Source: Fluviicola sp. (GTDB lineage: Bacteria; Bacteroidota; Bacteroidia; Flavobacteriales_D; Crocinitomicaceae). From it: a stretch of DNA of 64,000 nucleotides. The stretch covers positions 1,116,001-1,180,000 of the forward strand of contig NZ_JAQSWB010000001.1 of the NCBI RefSeq assembly GCF_029266855.1, read 5' to 3'. Both the position numbers and the translations under genes were made by a program. This document shows positions 26,001-33,976 of the stretch, piece after piece. Every line of letters begins with the position of its first letter. Position 1 is the first letter of the stretch. The notes below the pieces were generated by a model. The model was not told where the DNA came from, did not search any database, and was given only the letters and a program-made list of their open reading frames with translations.

Positions 26001-29000
26001 TCAGCTACCCCAACAACAGTAACGGTAAATCCGGTTCCTTCGATTCCAACAATTACAGCAGGCGGACCAACAACATTCTGTAATGGCGGTTCGGTAATAC
26101 TGACTTCTTCTGCTTCTACAGGAAACCTTTGGTCGACAGGTGAAACAACGCAGTCCATCACGGTAACGACAAGCGGTTCGTATACAGTAGAACAAATTCT
26201 GACAGGATGTTCTTCAGGTAATTCTGTTGCACAAACAGTTACTGTTAATCCGAATCCTTCTGTTCCGACAATTACTGCAAGCGGACCAACAGGCTTCTGT
26301 GTAGGTGGTTCTGTTGTATTAACTTCTTCTTCGACGACAGGAAATCTTTGGTCAACAGGGGAAACAACACAATCTATTACAGTTGCAACTTCGGGATCGT
26401 ATTCTCTTAATGTTACTAATGGATTCGGATGTACTACATCTGCTGCTTCGCCTACAACAGTAACAGTTACCCCGGTTCCTTCAGTTCCGACAGTTACTGC
26501 TGCCGGATCAACAACTTTCTGTGATGGCGGTTCAGTAATACTGACTTCTTCTGCTTCTTCTGGAAACCTTTGGTCGACAGGTGAAACAACTCAATCTATT
26601 ACAGTAACAACTGCCGGGTCATATACAGTTGAACAAATCATTTCAGGCTGTTCTTCGGGCAACTCAACAGCAATAGCTGTTACTGTTAATCCGAATCCTT
26701 CAGTTCCGACAATTACTGCAGGCGGACCAACGACTTTCTGTGCAGGCGGATCTGTAACTTTGACTTCTTCTTCTTCTACCGGAAATACTTGGTCGACCAG
26801 TGAGACCACGCTGTCTATTACAGTGACAACTTCCGGGTCTTACTCTTTAAATGTTACCAATGGATTCGGATGTACGACATCAGCAGCTTCACCTGTAACC
26901 GTAACTGTAAACCCAATTCCTTCAGTTCCGACAATTACTGCTGGTGGGTCAACAACTTTCTGTTCCGGAAGTTCAGTCGTACTGACATCCTCTGCTTCCA
27001 GCGGCAATCTTTGGTCAACGGGTGAAACAACGCAATCCATTACAGTAACAACTGCCGGTTCATTTACTGTAGAACAAATATTGGCCGGATGTTCTTCAGG
27101 GATTTCGGCTGCAATAAATACCAGTGTAAACCCTACACCTGCTGCACCAACAATTACTGCAGGCGGACCAACTACTTTCTGTGCAGGTGGTTCTGTTGTA
27201 TTAACTTCTTCGGCTACATCAGGAAACCTTTGGTCGACAGGTGAAACAACTCCATCAATTACAGTAAGTGCTTCAGGTTCTTATTCGGTAAGCGTTGTTA
27301 GCGGACCATGTACTTCTGCTGCATCAAACGTGATAAATGTTACAGTTAACCCGATCCCGGCAGCCCCAACAATTACTGCGGGCGGACCAACTACTTTCTG
27401 TACAGGCGGTTCAGTTGTATTAACCTCTTCATCTGCGACAGGAAACCTTTGGTCAACAGGTGCAACAACACAATCGATCACTGTTTCAAGCAGTGGTGTT
27501 TATACAGTGAATGTAACGCAATCGGGATGTACAGGTCCGGATGCAAGTCAAACAATTACGGTTAATCCAATTCCTTCGGCACCAACAGTTACTGCTGGCG
27601 GACCAACTACTTTCTGTGCTGGCGGATCAGTCGTACTGACTTCTTCTGTCTCTTCAGGAAACACCTGGTCTACAACCGAAACCACTCAGTCAATTGTGGT
27701 AAGTGCCAGTGGTTCATATACGGTAACTCAAACAATATTGGGCTGTACATCACCGGCCTCAACACCTGTAAACGTTATTTCGAACGCTATCCCGGCTGTT
27801 CCTACCATTACAGCTGGCGGGCCAACAACATTCTGTGCAGGTGGGTCTGTTACATTAACCTCATCTTCACCAAGTAATAACTTTTGGTCCAATGGAGCTA
27901 CTACACAGTCCATCACTGTAAACGCATCCGGAACTTTCCTGGTACAGGTGATTTCAAGCGGATGTAGCTCAGGAACTTCGGCTCCAAAAACAGTTACGGT
28001 AAATTCATTGCCTCCTGCACCAACGATTGTTACGGGAACAAGCGAATCAATTTGTGCGGGTTCTTCGGTAACGTTAACATCTTCTTCGACGGGTGGAAAT
28101 TTATGGTCATCAGGTGAATCAACACAATCAATATCGGTTTCTTCGGCAGGTTCCTATTCGGTAACTGTAACTGACGGAAACGGATGTGTATCACCTTCCT
28201 CTTCACCAACAGTAGTAACAGTTAACCCGGTTCCTGCAGCACCGGTTATCAATGCAAACGGACCAACTACTTTCTGTTCCGGTGGTAATGTGACACTTAG
28301 CTCCTCTTATCCTTCAAATAATTTATGGTCAAGCGGATCTACTGCAAATTCAATAACACTAAGCAGTAATGGAACATACACCGTAACACATACAGACGGA
28401 AACGGATGTGTTTCTGCTGCGTCAGCTCCGGTCACAATTACAGTAAATGCAATTCCTGCTGCGCCGGTTATCAGTGCAAGCGGACCGACTTCTTTCTGTA
28501 CGGGTGGTTCTGTTGTCTTAACATCTTCTTATTCGACTGGGAACTCATGGTCAACGGCTGCAATGACGCCAAGCATTACTGTTACTACCGGTGGCGTATA
28601 CAGTGTCATTCATATCGACGGAAATGGATGTGCATCAGCAACTTCTGCACCGATAGTGGTAAATGTATTCTCGAATCCTTCTCCTCCATCAATAACAGCA
28701 GGCGGTGCTACAACTATTTGCCAGGGATCATTTGTTACGCTTACATCTTCTTATACAAGTGGAAATACTTGGTCAACCGGGGGAACCACGCAAAACATTA
28801 ACGTGACAACCGGCGGAACTTATACCGTTACTCACACCAATGGAAACGGATGTTCAAGTACAAGTAGTCCGATAACCATAACGGTTATTCCGGTATCTTC
28901 GATACCAACTATCTCTGCGTCCGGATCAACTACAATTTGTGATGGCTCAAGTGTTACATTAACTTCATCAGATCCGAACAGTACCTGGTCAACCGGAGCT

Positions 29001-29819
29001 ACGACACAAGCTATTCTTGTTACAACTTCGGGTTCATATTCGGTTGTGGGTAACCAAACGGGATGTCCTTCACAACCTTCGGCGCCTGTTGTTGTAAACG
29101 TAAATCCATCACCGGCAACACCGATCATTACACCAAGTGGTCCGACAACTATTTGTGAAGGTGAAGAGTTATTCTTATTTGCTTCCGGATCAGGTACAAA
29201 CACTTGGTCTACAGGATATGTCGGGCAAGTACTGGACGTGACTGTTTCCGGAAATTACTGGGTATCCGTTGAAAATGTTTACGGATGTATTGCTTCGTCA
29301 GCGGTAATCCCGGTAGTTATAAATGCGAACCCGGTGGTTACTGTCAATCCACTGGATCCAGTGTGTTCTTTCAGCGCTCCGTTTACAATGTCAAACGGTT
29401 CACCAGCGGGAGGTACCTATACAGGTGACGGAATTACCGGTAATATTTTTGATCCTGCCGACGCAGGTATCGGATCGTCTATCGTAACATATACCTATGT
29501 GGATGTAAACAATTGTTCCAATTCTTCTCAAACTACACTCGACGTAAATGACTGTGCCGGCATTGATGAAGAAGAGAAATCATACTTTTCTTTATTCCCG
29601 AATCCAAACAACGGACAGTTCAAAGTGACATCAAGCGGAACTCCGATGGATCAGATCATTATTTATGACGCACAGGGAAAAATGGTGTTCAATGAATCCT
29701 ATTCGGGAATATTTACTCTGGACTTTGATTTGAATGCTTATTCGAACGGAGTTTACTATATCGAAATAAACAGTGATCGGGAAATTCGGGAACGAATTCC
29801 TCTAATCATTAATCATTAA
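20061..29819 (+). CDS. Giant T9SS surface protein: FG-GAP repeats, 32 Ig-like repeats, type A sorting domain
   Basis: 3252 residues. Signal peptide ~1-19. Residues ~45-735 hold 14 FG-GAP/VCBS-type calcium-loop repeats (pattern DFNNDGxxDVV; two are degraded, e.g. HFTADTYADIV), enough for two seven-bladed beta-propellers. From ~738 to ~3091 come 32 Ig-like repeats of about 74 residues, each with GGPTTFC, SVTLTSS, LWSNGATT or LWSTGETT, a YTV strand and a second Cys, so one disulfide per domain. Then a different Cys-paired domain (~3092-3170, kin to one in the 725-residue protein) and a sorting domain (FPNPNNGQFKVTS ... GVYYIEINS). Codon reading frame is open throughout. Probable role: long surface filament or adhesin anchored by the type IX system. 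A TATCTTCG box at 19999-20006 may be its -7 element. Confidence 0.93.
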   Translation: MKKLLLALSLSMIASFNWSQVSNACFSSRNDFSFSRPNSQSRGITKGDFDNDGKLDVVTTAYTSGAGQKRFYFQKGLGNGKFGTAIGNCTSGNLPQDIKSTDFNNDGNLDIAFANQTGVYIYHGQGNGIFDSITSLTLTSAKYMALGDFNEDGAMDVVATTATSQFTLFKGTVGNPTLFTSTPFTISASIQNMEVADMDGDNHLDVVSYTGSGIYISRNNNGSLGNFFTGTAISTTGTTAADLTLCDIDNDGDTDVVASNKGSNNISVLKNDGSGTLTFHALYTTEAGPDGIDNFDINQDGFKDIVVTNMGASTISVFFGSSGGVLNLYQTAQAAGNPRALVVGHFTADTYADIVTAQNSGPYINSFIGNASHNYLQTNLFDIAASPSSAFAADFNGDGNQDAAITHSTLNSVQIYLGNGAGNFTTGATLATGTTPVHIIGADLNNNGSMDLVVVNTGSNNISVFYGTGSGTFSAGTTYAVGTTPVQAKIGHLNGDAFADIVVSNSGSSNISTLTSNAGTSFNTAVPTATSASPYAVLITDYDNDGLNDVLVGHNANTQLLRFKGNGTGSLAANGNVGTGSATYSFITALESADLDGDGDKDVLVGRSGDIGKTANPATTSGSSTVNTPGIMNATLIPGVAGTISGIKIVDVNNDGKLDVLGVFNNGGAAVGTLTVAVATNFGVDAGYVLSTPSFGFASEVDASGLAVADFNNDGRVDVIVPNKASNSFTLHLNTTPIITAGGPTTFCSGNSVTLTSTPATYWYDWDPNSETTPSISATTTGPYYVLTSSSWSDWCQAKSDTITVTVTPGPTAPTITPGGPTTFCSGGNVTLTSSQATGNQWYKDNVLIAGATNQTYIATTAGVYTVTYASGGCTSSPSAGITVTASQTPVITAGGPTTFCTGGSVILTSNVTTNILWSNGATTPSITVTTGGNYSVQNIVGGCPTLTSNVITVTVGGTLSTPTISPAGPVTLCPSGSVTLTSSSATNNIWSTGATTQSIVVNTPGSYFVHLDNGSCVSGNSATVTVTAGSTPATPTITPGGPTTFCAGGSVTLTSSAGTSYLWSNGATTASINVTTAGTYTVQVTNAAGCQSAASAGTTVTVNAMPATPTITPGGPTTFCAGGSVTLTSSAGTSYLWSNGATTASINVTTAGTYTVQVTNASGCQSSASAPTAVTVNALPAAPTITPGGPTTFCAGGSVTLTSSAGSSYLWSNGATTASINVTTSGTYTVQITNASGCQSTASAGTTVTVNPLPAAPTITPGGPTTFCAGGSVTLTSSAGSSYLWSNGATTASINVTTSGSYTVQVTNSGCQSTASAPTVVTVNALPAPPTITPSGPTTFCAGGSVTLTSSAGTSYLWSNGATTASINVTAAGSYTVQVTNASGCQSSASAPTAVTVNPLPAAPTITPGGPTTFCNGNSVTLTSSAGTSYLWSNGATTASINVTTSGTYTVQITNASGCQSTASAGTTVTVTSGPPAPTITPGGPTTFCAGGSVTLTSSAGTTYLWSNGATTPSINATTSGSYTVQITNASGCQSTASAAIAVTVNALPAPPTITPSGPTTFCTGGSVTLTSSAGTSYLWSNGATTASINVTTAGSYTVQVTNVSGCQSTASVPTVVTVNALPAAPTITPGGPTTFCAGGSVTLTSSAGTSYLWSNGAATASINATTSGSYTVQITDANGCTSPFSSPIAVTVNTLPATPTITPGGPTTFCAGGSVTLTSSAGTSYLWSNGATTPSINVTASGTYTVQITNASGCQSTASAGTSVTVNTPPAAPTITNGSTVNFCLGGSVILTSSAGTTYLWSTGETTQSITVTASGSYTVQVTNAAGCLSASSAPTNVTVNPLPGTPTISAGGPTTFCDGGSVTLTTSPASAYIWSNGETTQSINVSVSGNYSVQHENGSGCQSSPSSVISVTVNPVPATPVITAGGPTTFCAGGSVILTSSASSGNLWSTGETTQSITVTTSGSYSVGVTNGFGCTASATPTTVTVNPVPSIPTITAGGPTTFCNGGSVILTSSASTGNLWSTGETTQSITVTTSGSYTVEQILTGCSSGNSVAQTVTVNPNPSVPTITASGPTGFCVGGSVVLTSSSTTGNLWSTGETTQSITVATSGSYSLNVTNGFGCTTSAASPTTVTVTPVPSVPTVTAAGSTTFCDGGSVILTSSASSGNLWSTGETTQSITVTTAGSYTVEQIISGCSSGNSTAIAVTVNPNPSVPTITAGGPTTFCAGGSVTLTSSSSTGNTWSTSETTLSITVTTSGSYSLNVTNGFGCTTSAASPVTVTVNPIPSVPTITAGGSTTFCSGSSVVLTSSASSGNLWSTGETTQSITVTTAGSFTVEQILAGCSSGISAAINTSVNPTPAAPTITAGGPTTFCAGGSVVLTSSATSGNLWSTGETTPSITVSASGSYSVSVVSGPCTSAASNVINVTVNPIPAAPTITAGGPTTFCTGGSVVLTSSSATGNLWSTGATTQSITVSSSGVYTVNVTQSGCTGPDASQTITVNPIPSAPTVTAGGPTTFCAGGSVVLTSSVSSGNTWSTTETTQSIVVSASGSYTVTQTILGCTSPASTPVNVISNAIPAVPTITAGGPTTFCAGGSVTLTSSSPSNNFWSNGATTQSITVNASGTFLVQVISSGCSSGTSAPKTVTVNSLPPAPTIVTGTSESICAGSSVTLTSSSTGGNLWSSGESTQSISVSSAGSYSVTVTDGNGCVSPSSSPTVVTVNPVPAAPVINANGPTTFCSGGNVTLSSSYPSNNLWSSGSTANSITLSSNGTYTVTHTDGNGCVSAASAPVTITVNAIPAAPVISASGPTSFCTGGSVVLTSSYSTGNSWSTAAMTPSITVTTGGVYSVIHIDGNGCASATSAPIVVNVFSNPSPPSITAGGATTICQGSFVTLTSSYTSGNTWSTGGTTQNINVTTGGTYTVTHTNGNGCSSTSSPITITVIPVSSIPTISASGSTTICDGSSVTLTSSDPNSTWSTGATTQAILVTTSGSYSVVGNQTGCPSQPSAPVVVNVNPSPATPIITPSGPTTICEGEELFLFASGSGTNTWSTGYVGQVLDVTVSGNYWVSVENVYGCIASSAVIPVVINANPVVTVNPLDPVCSFSAPFTMSNGSPAGGTYTGDGITGNIFDPADAGIGSSIVTYTYVDVNNCSNSSQTTLDVNDCAGIDEEEKSYFSLFPNPNNGQFKVTSSGTPMDQIIIYDAQGKMVFNESYSGIFTLDFDLNAYSNGVYYIEINSDREIRERIPLIINH
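23169..25385 (+). repeat. Homogenised sub-array, Ig units 5-14
   Basis: Ten units nearly identical in protein. Distinctive tails recur with a period of three units (6/9 SSASAPTAV; 7/10 STASAGTTV; 8/11 NALPAPP followed by TITPSGP in 9/12), which suggests duplication of a three-unit block of about 665 bp. Confidence 0.75.
25830..27149 (+). repeat. Alternating two-unit higher-order repeat, Ig units 17-22
   Basis: Units 17, 19, 21 carry VTNGFGCT and units 18, 20, 22 carry VEQI..GCSSG, so three copies of a ~440-bp dimer lie head to tail. Confidence 0.85.
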
Positions 29820-29830
29820 TCATTAGAAAA

Positions 29831-29862
29831 AATAACCCAGGCATTTATAGTCTGGGTTTTTT
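29831..29862 (+). terminator. Terminator of the giant surface-protein gene
   Basis: Stem AACCCAG/CTGGGTT with 11-base loop, then six T, 12 bases past the stop codon. Confidence 0.8.
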
Positions 29863-29934
29863 GTTAACAAATATTTCTGTTACGTATTTTAGTCGAAACA
29901 ATTATTAAGATATTTGAATTCCATAACAAAACGA

Positions 29935-32235
29935 ATGAAATACGTCTATACCCTTCTGATATCATTGGTATGCCTTACCTCTTTTAGCCAGGGAACAAAT
30001 GATTTAACGGCTGAAGATCGTGCTTACCTTTTTCATATTGTCAAGAAAAGCCCTATTCTGGATAACAGCATTGGCCGCTATTTTGAATACTCCGGACCAC
30101 TTGTCCGTCTGATGAACAAAGAGTTAAATTATGATTCCATTGAGAGTTATATCATCAATAATCCAACTTCACTTTTCATCAGGAAGGGAGAAATAGAAAA
30201 ATCACCGAAAGGTATCATTGCTGAAGCTGCCAATAAAATGGCCCTCTGGGAATTGAACAAAATGCTTCTGGCATCCCGCCAGTCGGAAAATGACCTGGAA
30301 CGTTACAAGACACATTACAACCAGTTTGAAGCTATTCTAAAATCAAAACTACCGTCTTCTGCAATGAAAACTGAAAACGGGAATACAGAGATTCAAAAGA
30401 AGATCTACGCTGTTCTCAATCCGAGTCTCAGCTTCGACGATAAGGCTGCCATGCTGGCAACCTTCCATTTCTTGTCTGTGGAAGATCAGTTAGTGACAAT
30501 CGAGGCAATGAACTACGCAGTGAATACCTATGTGGAAAGAAGGGCCTATGATATCTTCCTGCAATTGGGAGGAACGGCTGATGTCTTCAGAAATATTCTG
30601 ATTGCTGCCGGAGACGGATCGGAAACATCCGGTTTATTGAACGAACGGGAAAAAGATGAAAACGGAAGATGGAACAAAGGGCTCCCGAAAGCAATCGGGC
30701 TTTTCCCATACGAAGCGAAGATCATTGACCCGTCAAAACGAAATAAAACAGCACTTGAACCCGTGCGAATGCCTACCATAGATTTTGAAACAGTTGGAGA
30801 AAATCGCTTAACCCAACTGCATTTTGATGTTTGGGGCTACAATTCGAAAAAGCAAACAACTGTGGTTATTGAAAGAAACGGAAAGTCTTATCACTTGTTC
30901 GGATCAAATGACACGCGTTTCCTTTCCCCAGATTCTACTTACAGCGACGGAAAAACTTTCCAAACTGTAATCAACGAATTGGAAAAAGATAAAATTGCCA
31001 AACTCTGGGACAAGATCTATGGAAAAAAGGGCTACGATTATGAAATCGAAACGGCCAAAAGAAAAAAGGACGAAACTGAAAAGAAAATTAACGAGGACGA
31101 GCACAAGTACTCCGATATGACCCAGGGAACGATTTCGACTAGTTCAAAAGTCCCTGCTTCTGTAAAAAGAGCGAAGAAAAAAGCCCTGAAAAAATCAACC
31201 GGGGGCGAGTTCAAAGCACAACCAAAAACAGATTCGGATAAGAAATCACGCAAAAAAGAACAGACAGGCATCATCTACCTTTACGGCGAATACGAACGTT
31301 ACAAAAAAATAATCGCTGACCTGGAGATTGAAAAGAAAGCCGCAATTGACCTTATGGCAATCTACCAAAGAAGACTCGACAACTACAAGTCTGCAATGGG
31401 CTATCATTGGGTGGATTACACCGAAAAGGACGGACTGTATACCTTTTCAGATTCTTCCACTTTCGATTTATACACCCAGGAGTTCACATTCATGGCAGAC
31501 ACCCTGAAAACACCGTTCGAAGTGCGACTGATCGCTATTCCTGACGGACCACTTTCTGACAATGCAGACGAAGTAATGCTGCATGTAAACCTTGCAGATT
31601 CAAAACCGGGATTCGATGCACGTGTTCAATTGAACTTAGTGGATCAATTCGAATCAAATAAATGGAATTTGAATAATGAGCTGTTCCACCCTTCAGACAG
31701 TGTTTCGGTAAGACAATTCTTTGAGGCTCTTTTGGATAAAAAAATGCCTTTTGAAGTCATCAGCCGCGGACAGGGAGTTGGAAAATGGAACGGAACGAAT
31801 GTGGTGAGAGCAACAGACCGAACCGAATGGAATGCATACCAGGGCGGAACCGATGAAGAGCGCTTAAGAGCTAAAATGGACTCTTCCAACCTCCGTTTGC
31901 GATCAACCCAGGTCAATATTTTTCTTAACCGTGGAATTTTACTGGAAATCAACACCTTCACAGATCCTGTAAAGACCAATTTAAAAGCACCGAATCAATC
32001 CATTCAAACAGAACTGAATAAATACCATTTAAGCGGAAACGATTACTTATCGGCTCTGAGAACTGCGGCAGTAATTCAAAAATTAAAAACAGAACTAAAC
32101 GTACTTGCCGGAACTTACCTGAGCAGAGAGGAAGCTAAAATTGTGATTGACAGGTTAAACAAGCAATTGGATAACGCAAAAGTAAGCTGCGGACCTACTT
32201 CATTCAGATGGCAGGAGTTATTGAATATGAAATAG
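29935..32235 (+). CDS. Secreted orphan protein with charged coiled-coil middle
   Basis: I choose the ATG at 29935 because it gives a clean signal peptide (MKYVYTLLISLVCLTSFSQ); an upstream TTG at 29914 would add seven residues. About 766 residues. N-terminal helical part to ~200, a beta region ~255-330 (LTQLHFDVWGYNSKKQTT), a strongly charged Lys/Glu stretch ~345-475 likely to be coiled coil (ETAKRKKDETEKKINEDEHK), and a mixed C-terminal half. No T9SS sorting domain or membrane segment is visible, so the product is probably periplasmic. Family not recognised. Separated from the giant surface gene by a terminator, so it is not a simple operon partner. Confidence 0.75.
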   Translation: MKYVYTLLISLVCLTSFSQGTNDLTAEDRAYLFHIVKKSPILDNSIGRYFEYSGPLVRLMNKELNYDSIESYIINNPTSLFIRKGEIEKSPKGIIAEAANKMALWELNKMLLASRQSENDLERYKTHYNQFEAILKSKLPSSAMKTENGNTEIQKKIYAVLNPSLSFDDKAAMLATFHFLSVEDQLVTIEAMNYAVNTYVERRAYDIFLQLGGTADVFRNILIAAGDGSETSGLLNEREKDENGRWNKGLPKAIGLFPYEAKIIDPSKRNKTALEPVRMPTIDFETVGENRLTQLHFDVWGYNSKKQTTVVIERNGKSYHLFGSNDTRFLSPDSTYSDGKTFQTVINELEKDKIAKLWDKIYGKKGYDYEIETAKRKKDETEKKINEDEHKYSDMTQGTISTSSKVPASVKRAKKKALKKSTGGEFKAQPKTDSDKKSRKKEQTGIIYLYGEYERYKKIIADLEIEKKAAIDLMAIYQRRLDNYKSAMGYHWVDYTEKDGLYTFSDSSTFDLYTQEFTFMADTLKTPFEVRLIAIPDGPLSDNADEVMLHVNLADSKPGFDARVQLNLVDQFESNKWNLNNELFHPSDSVSVRQFFEALLDKKMPFEVISRGQGVGKWNGTNVVRATDRTEWNAYQGGTDEERLRAKMDSSNLRLRSTQVNIFLNRGILLEINTFTDPVKTNLKAPNQSIQTELNKYHLSGNDYLSALRTAAVIQKLKTELNVLAGTYLSREEAKIVIDRLNKQLDNAKVSCGPTSFRWQELLNMK

Positions 32236-32286
32236 AAGTTGACTTCGACTCCCATGGACGCTTCGGTCAAGGTTTTCAACGCGCAA

Positions 32287-33723
32287 TCACTTTGTTTCAA
32301 TTAATTCCTCCATCAGGTTAACAGTATACAACTGCTCACTTGCACGCGTAACTGCCGTATACAGCCAGCGCAAAAAAGAGAAATCCACTTGTTCGGATTC
32401 CAAATACCCGTGATCAACAAAAACAACAGACCATTGCCCACCCTGCGATTTATGACAAGTTACCGCATAAGCAAACTTAATCTGCAATGCATTGAAATAG
32501 GGTGATTTCATAATCTCCTGGTAGCGCTTTTGTTTATTGTGTTCATGCAAAAAATCCTTTTCAATTTCGAAGAACAGGTTTTTCAGGAAATTGCGGTCCA
32601 GGTTGGGTTGTTCAATTGTCAGGGTTTCCATAAAGGCAATCGCATCAAAACGATCTAATTCCGGGTAATCGATCAGGGAAACTTCCAGGTGCGCAAAGCG
32701 AACTCCATACAACTCTTCCACTCTCCTTATACGATGAACTTTCAGTAATTCCCCGTTTGCTATAAATCCGGCAGAACTGAGAGGATCCAGCCAAAAATAA
32801 TTGTTCTTCACTACCATGAGCAAATCCCCGCCGCACAGTTCTTCCTCCATCATCAGAATCCGGTTCCGGATATGCTGATTATATAAGTTGGCCCGTTTAT
32901 TTGATCGGGTAACGATCATCACCTCGTCTGCCCCATAATTGCTGTAAGCAGATTCAATCTTCTCGATCAGCTCGTCTCCGGGAACTGCTTTCACATCCGG
33001 ATAAGTCTGTAAATCCAACTGCGGTACTTCTTCATTCACCTGTGCCTGGCGAATCCGTGTAGCATTTTCCAAAATCCCCGAATCGGTCCGCTGACGGACA
33101 ACTGAAGTCAAACCATAAACCGTGAAATTCACTAAAGGAAAATGCTGATCCATGTAAGCTGTACTCAATGCCGGGCTTTCATCCGAACCCACCGGCGGAA
33201 GCTGTCCTTCATCACCCAATAAGATCAGTTTACAATTCTCCCCGCTCAAAGCATATTGAAATACATCCTCCAATAAGTTTCGCGAAACACTTCCATCCGC
33301 TTGCAGGGAATAATCTCCTATCATGGAGGCTTCGTCAATGATAAAAATAGTATTCTTCGACTTATTCGGAGCAAGCTGTAGCTTCACTGTTCCGTCCGGG
33401 CCGGTTCCGGTAAAATAGATCCGTTTATGAATCGTGGTGGCAAGCATTTTAGACCGAAGTGAAAGTACTTTCGCAGCTCTTCCGGTTGGAGCCATCAAAA
33501 CCGTTTTTCGTTTTAAAACATTCAATGCCTGAATATAAGCCCCCAGAATACTTGTTTTACCGGTTCCCGCATACCCTTTCAATATAAAACAAGCCGGATT
33601 CTCTCCCTCAAAAGTGAAATTGGAAAGATGACGAATTAAAAGTTCCTGCTCTTCATTTGGCGTATGTCCAAAAAAAGACAAGATCAATCGATAACACTCC
33701 TCTTGAACAGAAACTGAATCCAT
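32287..33723 (-). CDS. RecD/Pif1-like superfamily 1B DNA helicase
   Basis: 478 residues. Walker A in LKGYAGTGKTSILGAYI (~48-64), motif Ia region VLMAPTGRAAKVL, Walker B in FIIDEASMIGD, motif III LLGDEGQLPPVGSDE, and a C-terminal UvrD_C_2-like motif VTCHKSQGGQWSVVFVD followed by LYTAVTRASEQL. This is the compact SF1B helicase common in Bacteroidota (AAA_30 plus UvrD_C_2), acting 5' to 3' on DNA in repair or replication. It lacks the N-terminal extension of RecD2. A TAATTTTG -7 match lies 4 bases before the ATG. Confidence 0.9.
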   Translation of the reverse strand: MDSVSVQEECYRLILSFFGHTPNEEQELLIRHLSNFTFEGENPACFILKGYAGTGKTSILGAYIQALNVLKRKTVLMAPTGRAAKVLSLRSKMLATTIHKRIYFTGTGPDGTVKLQLAPNKSKNTIFIIDEASMIGDYSLQADGSVSRNLLEDVFQYALSGENCKLILLGDEGQLPPVGSDESPALSTAYMDQHFPLVNFTVYGLTSVVRQRTDSGILENATRIRQAQVNEEVPQLDLQTYPDVKAVPGDELIEKIESAYSNYGADEVMIVTRSNKRANLYNQHIRNRILMMEEELCGGDLLMVVKNNYFWLDPLSSAGFIANGELLKVHRIRRVEELYGVRFAHLEVSLIDYPELDRFDAIAFMETLTIEQPNLDRNFLKNLFFEIEKDFLHEHNKQKRYQEIMKSPYFNALQIKFAYAVTCHKSQGGQWSVVFVDHGYLESEQVDFSFLRWLYTAVTRASEQLYTVNLMEELIETK

Positions 33724-33727
33724 ACTC

Positions 33728-33735
33728 CAAAATTA
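33728..33735 (-). promoter_or_regulatory. -7 element abutting the helicase start
   Basis: TAATTTTG (minus strand) matches TAnnTTTG exactly and ends 4 bases before the ATG at 33723, pointing to a leaderless mRNA. The -33 element is weak. Confidence 0.45.
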
Positions 33736-33763
33736 CATATTCTAATTACGAATGCATACACTC

Positions 33764-33916
33764 AAAAATAAGCGCACGCAGATTTACTGACAAAGCTTGT
33801 ACTATCGGTTAATTTTAATACCCTGAATATTCGGGAAAGTATTGCTCTCATTGCAAATAATATCCAGTGCATAACTATCTGCGTAAATCTATTGAATCTG
33901 CGTGCTAAAAATAAGC
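33764..33916. repeat. Dispersed inverted-repeat element between helicase and DUF3822 genes
   Basis: GCACGCAGATT (33774-33784) is the exact reverse complement of AATCTGCGTGC (33895-33905), and GATTTAC/GTAAATC extends the pairing; AAAAATAAGC flanks both ends in direct orientation. Sequences of the AATCTGCGTGC type are frequent between Bacteroidota genes. Confidence 0.55.
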
Positions 33917-33954
33917 CCACTAAGATTAATCAGCTTAACGCAGGCTAGTTTTAC

Positions 33955-33962
33955 TATATTTG
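33955..33962 (+). promoter_or_regulatory. -7 element of the DUF3822-rsmD-coaD operon
   Basis: TATATTTG matches TAnnTTTG and lies 14 bases before the GTG start at 33977. Confidence 0.5.
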
Positions 33963-33976
33963 TATAAAACAATTTT

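Larger units (their letters stand above)
22273..29333 (+). repeat. Coding tandem array of 32 Ig-like units (~221 bp each)
   Basis: Counting the FC-containing starts gives 32 units averaging 220.7 bp. Units 1-4 and 27-32 are diverged; 5-14 and 16-26 form two families (SNGATTASINV versus STGETTQSITV). Confidence 0.9.

Noticed and set aside
25961-29203. Several 60-120-codon antisense frames inside the giant gene
   Set aside because: They repeat with the Ig units and are mirror images of the coding repeats; no independent start signals.
22273-29333. Regularly spaced repeats considered as a CRISPR or satellite array
   Set aside because: The period (~221 bp) is a multiple of a domain length, the frame is open throughout and the repeats translate to Ig-like domains with paired Cys.
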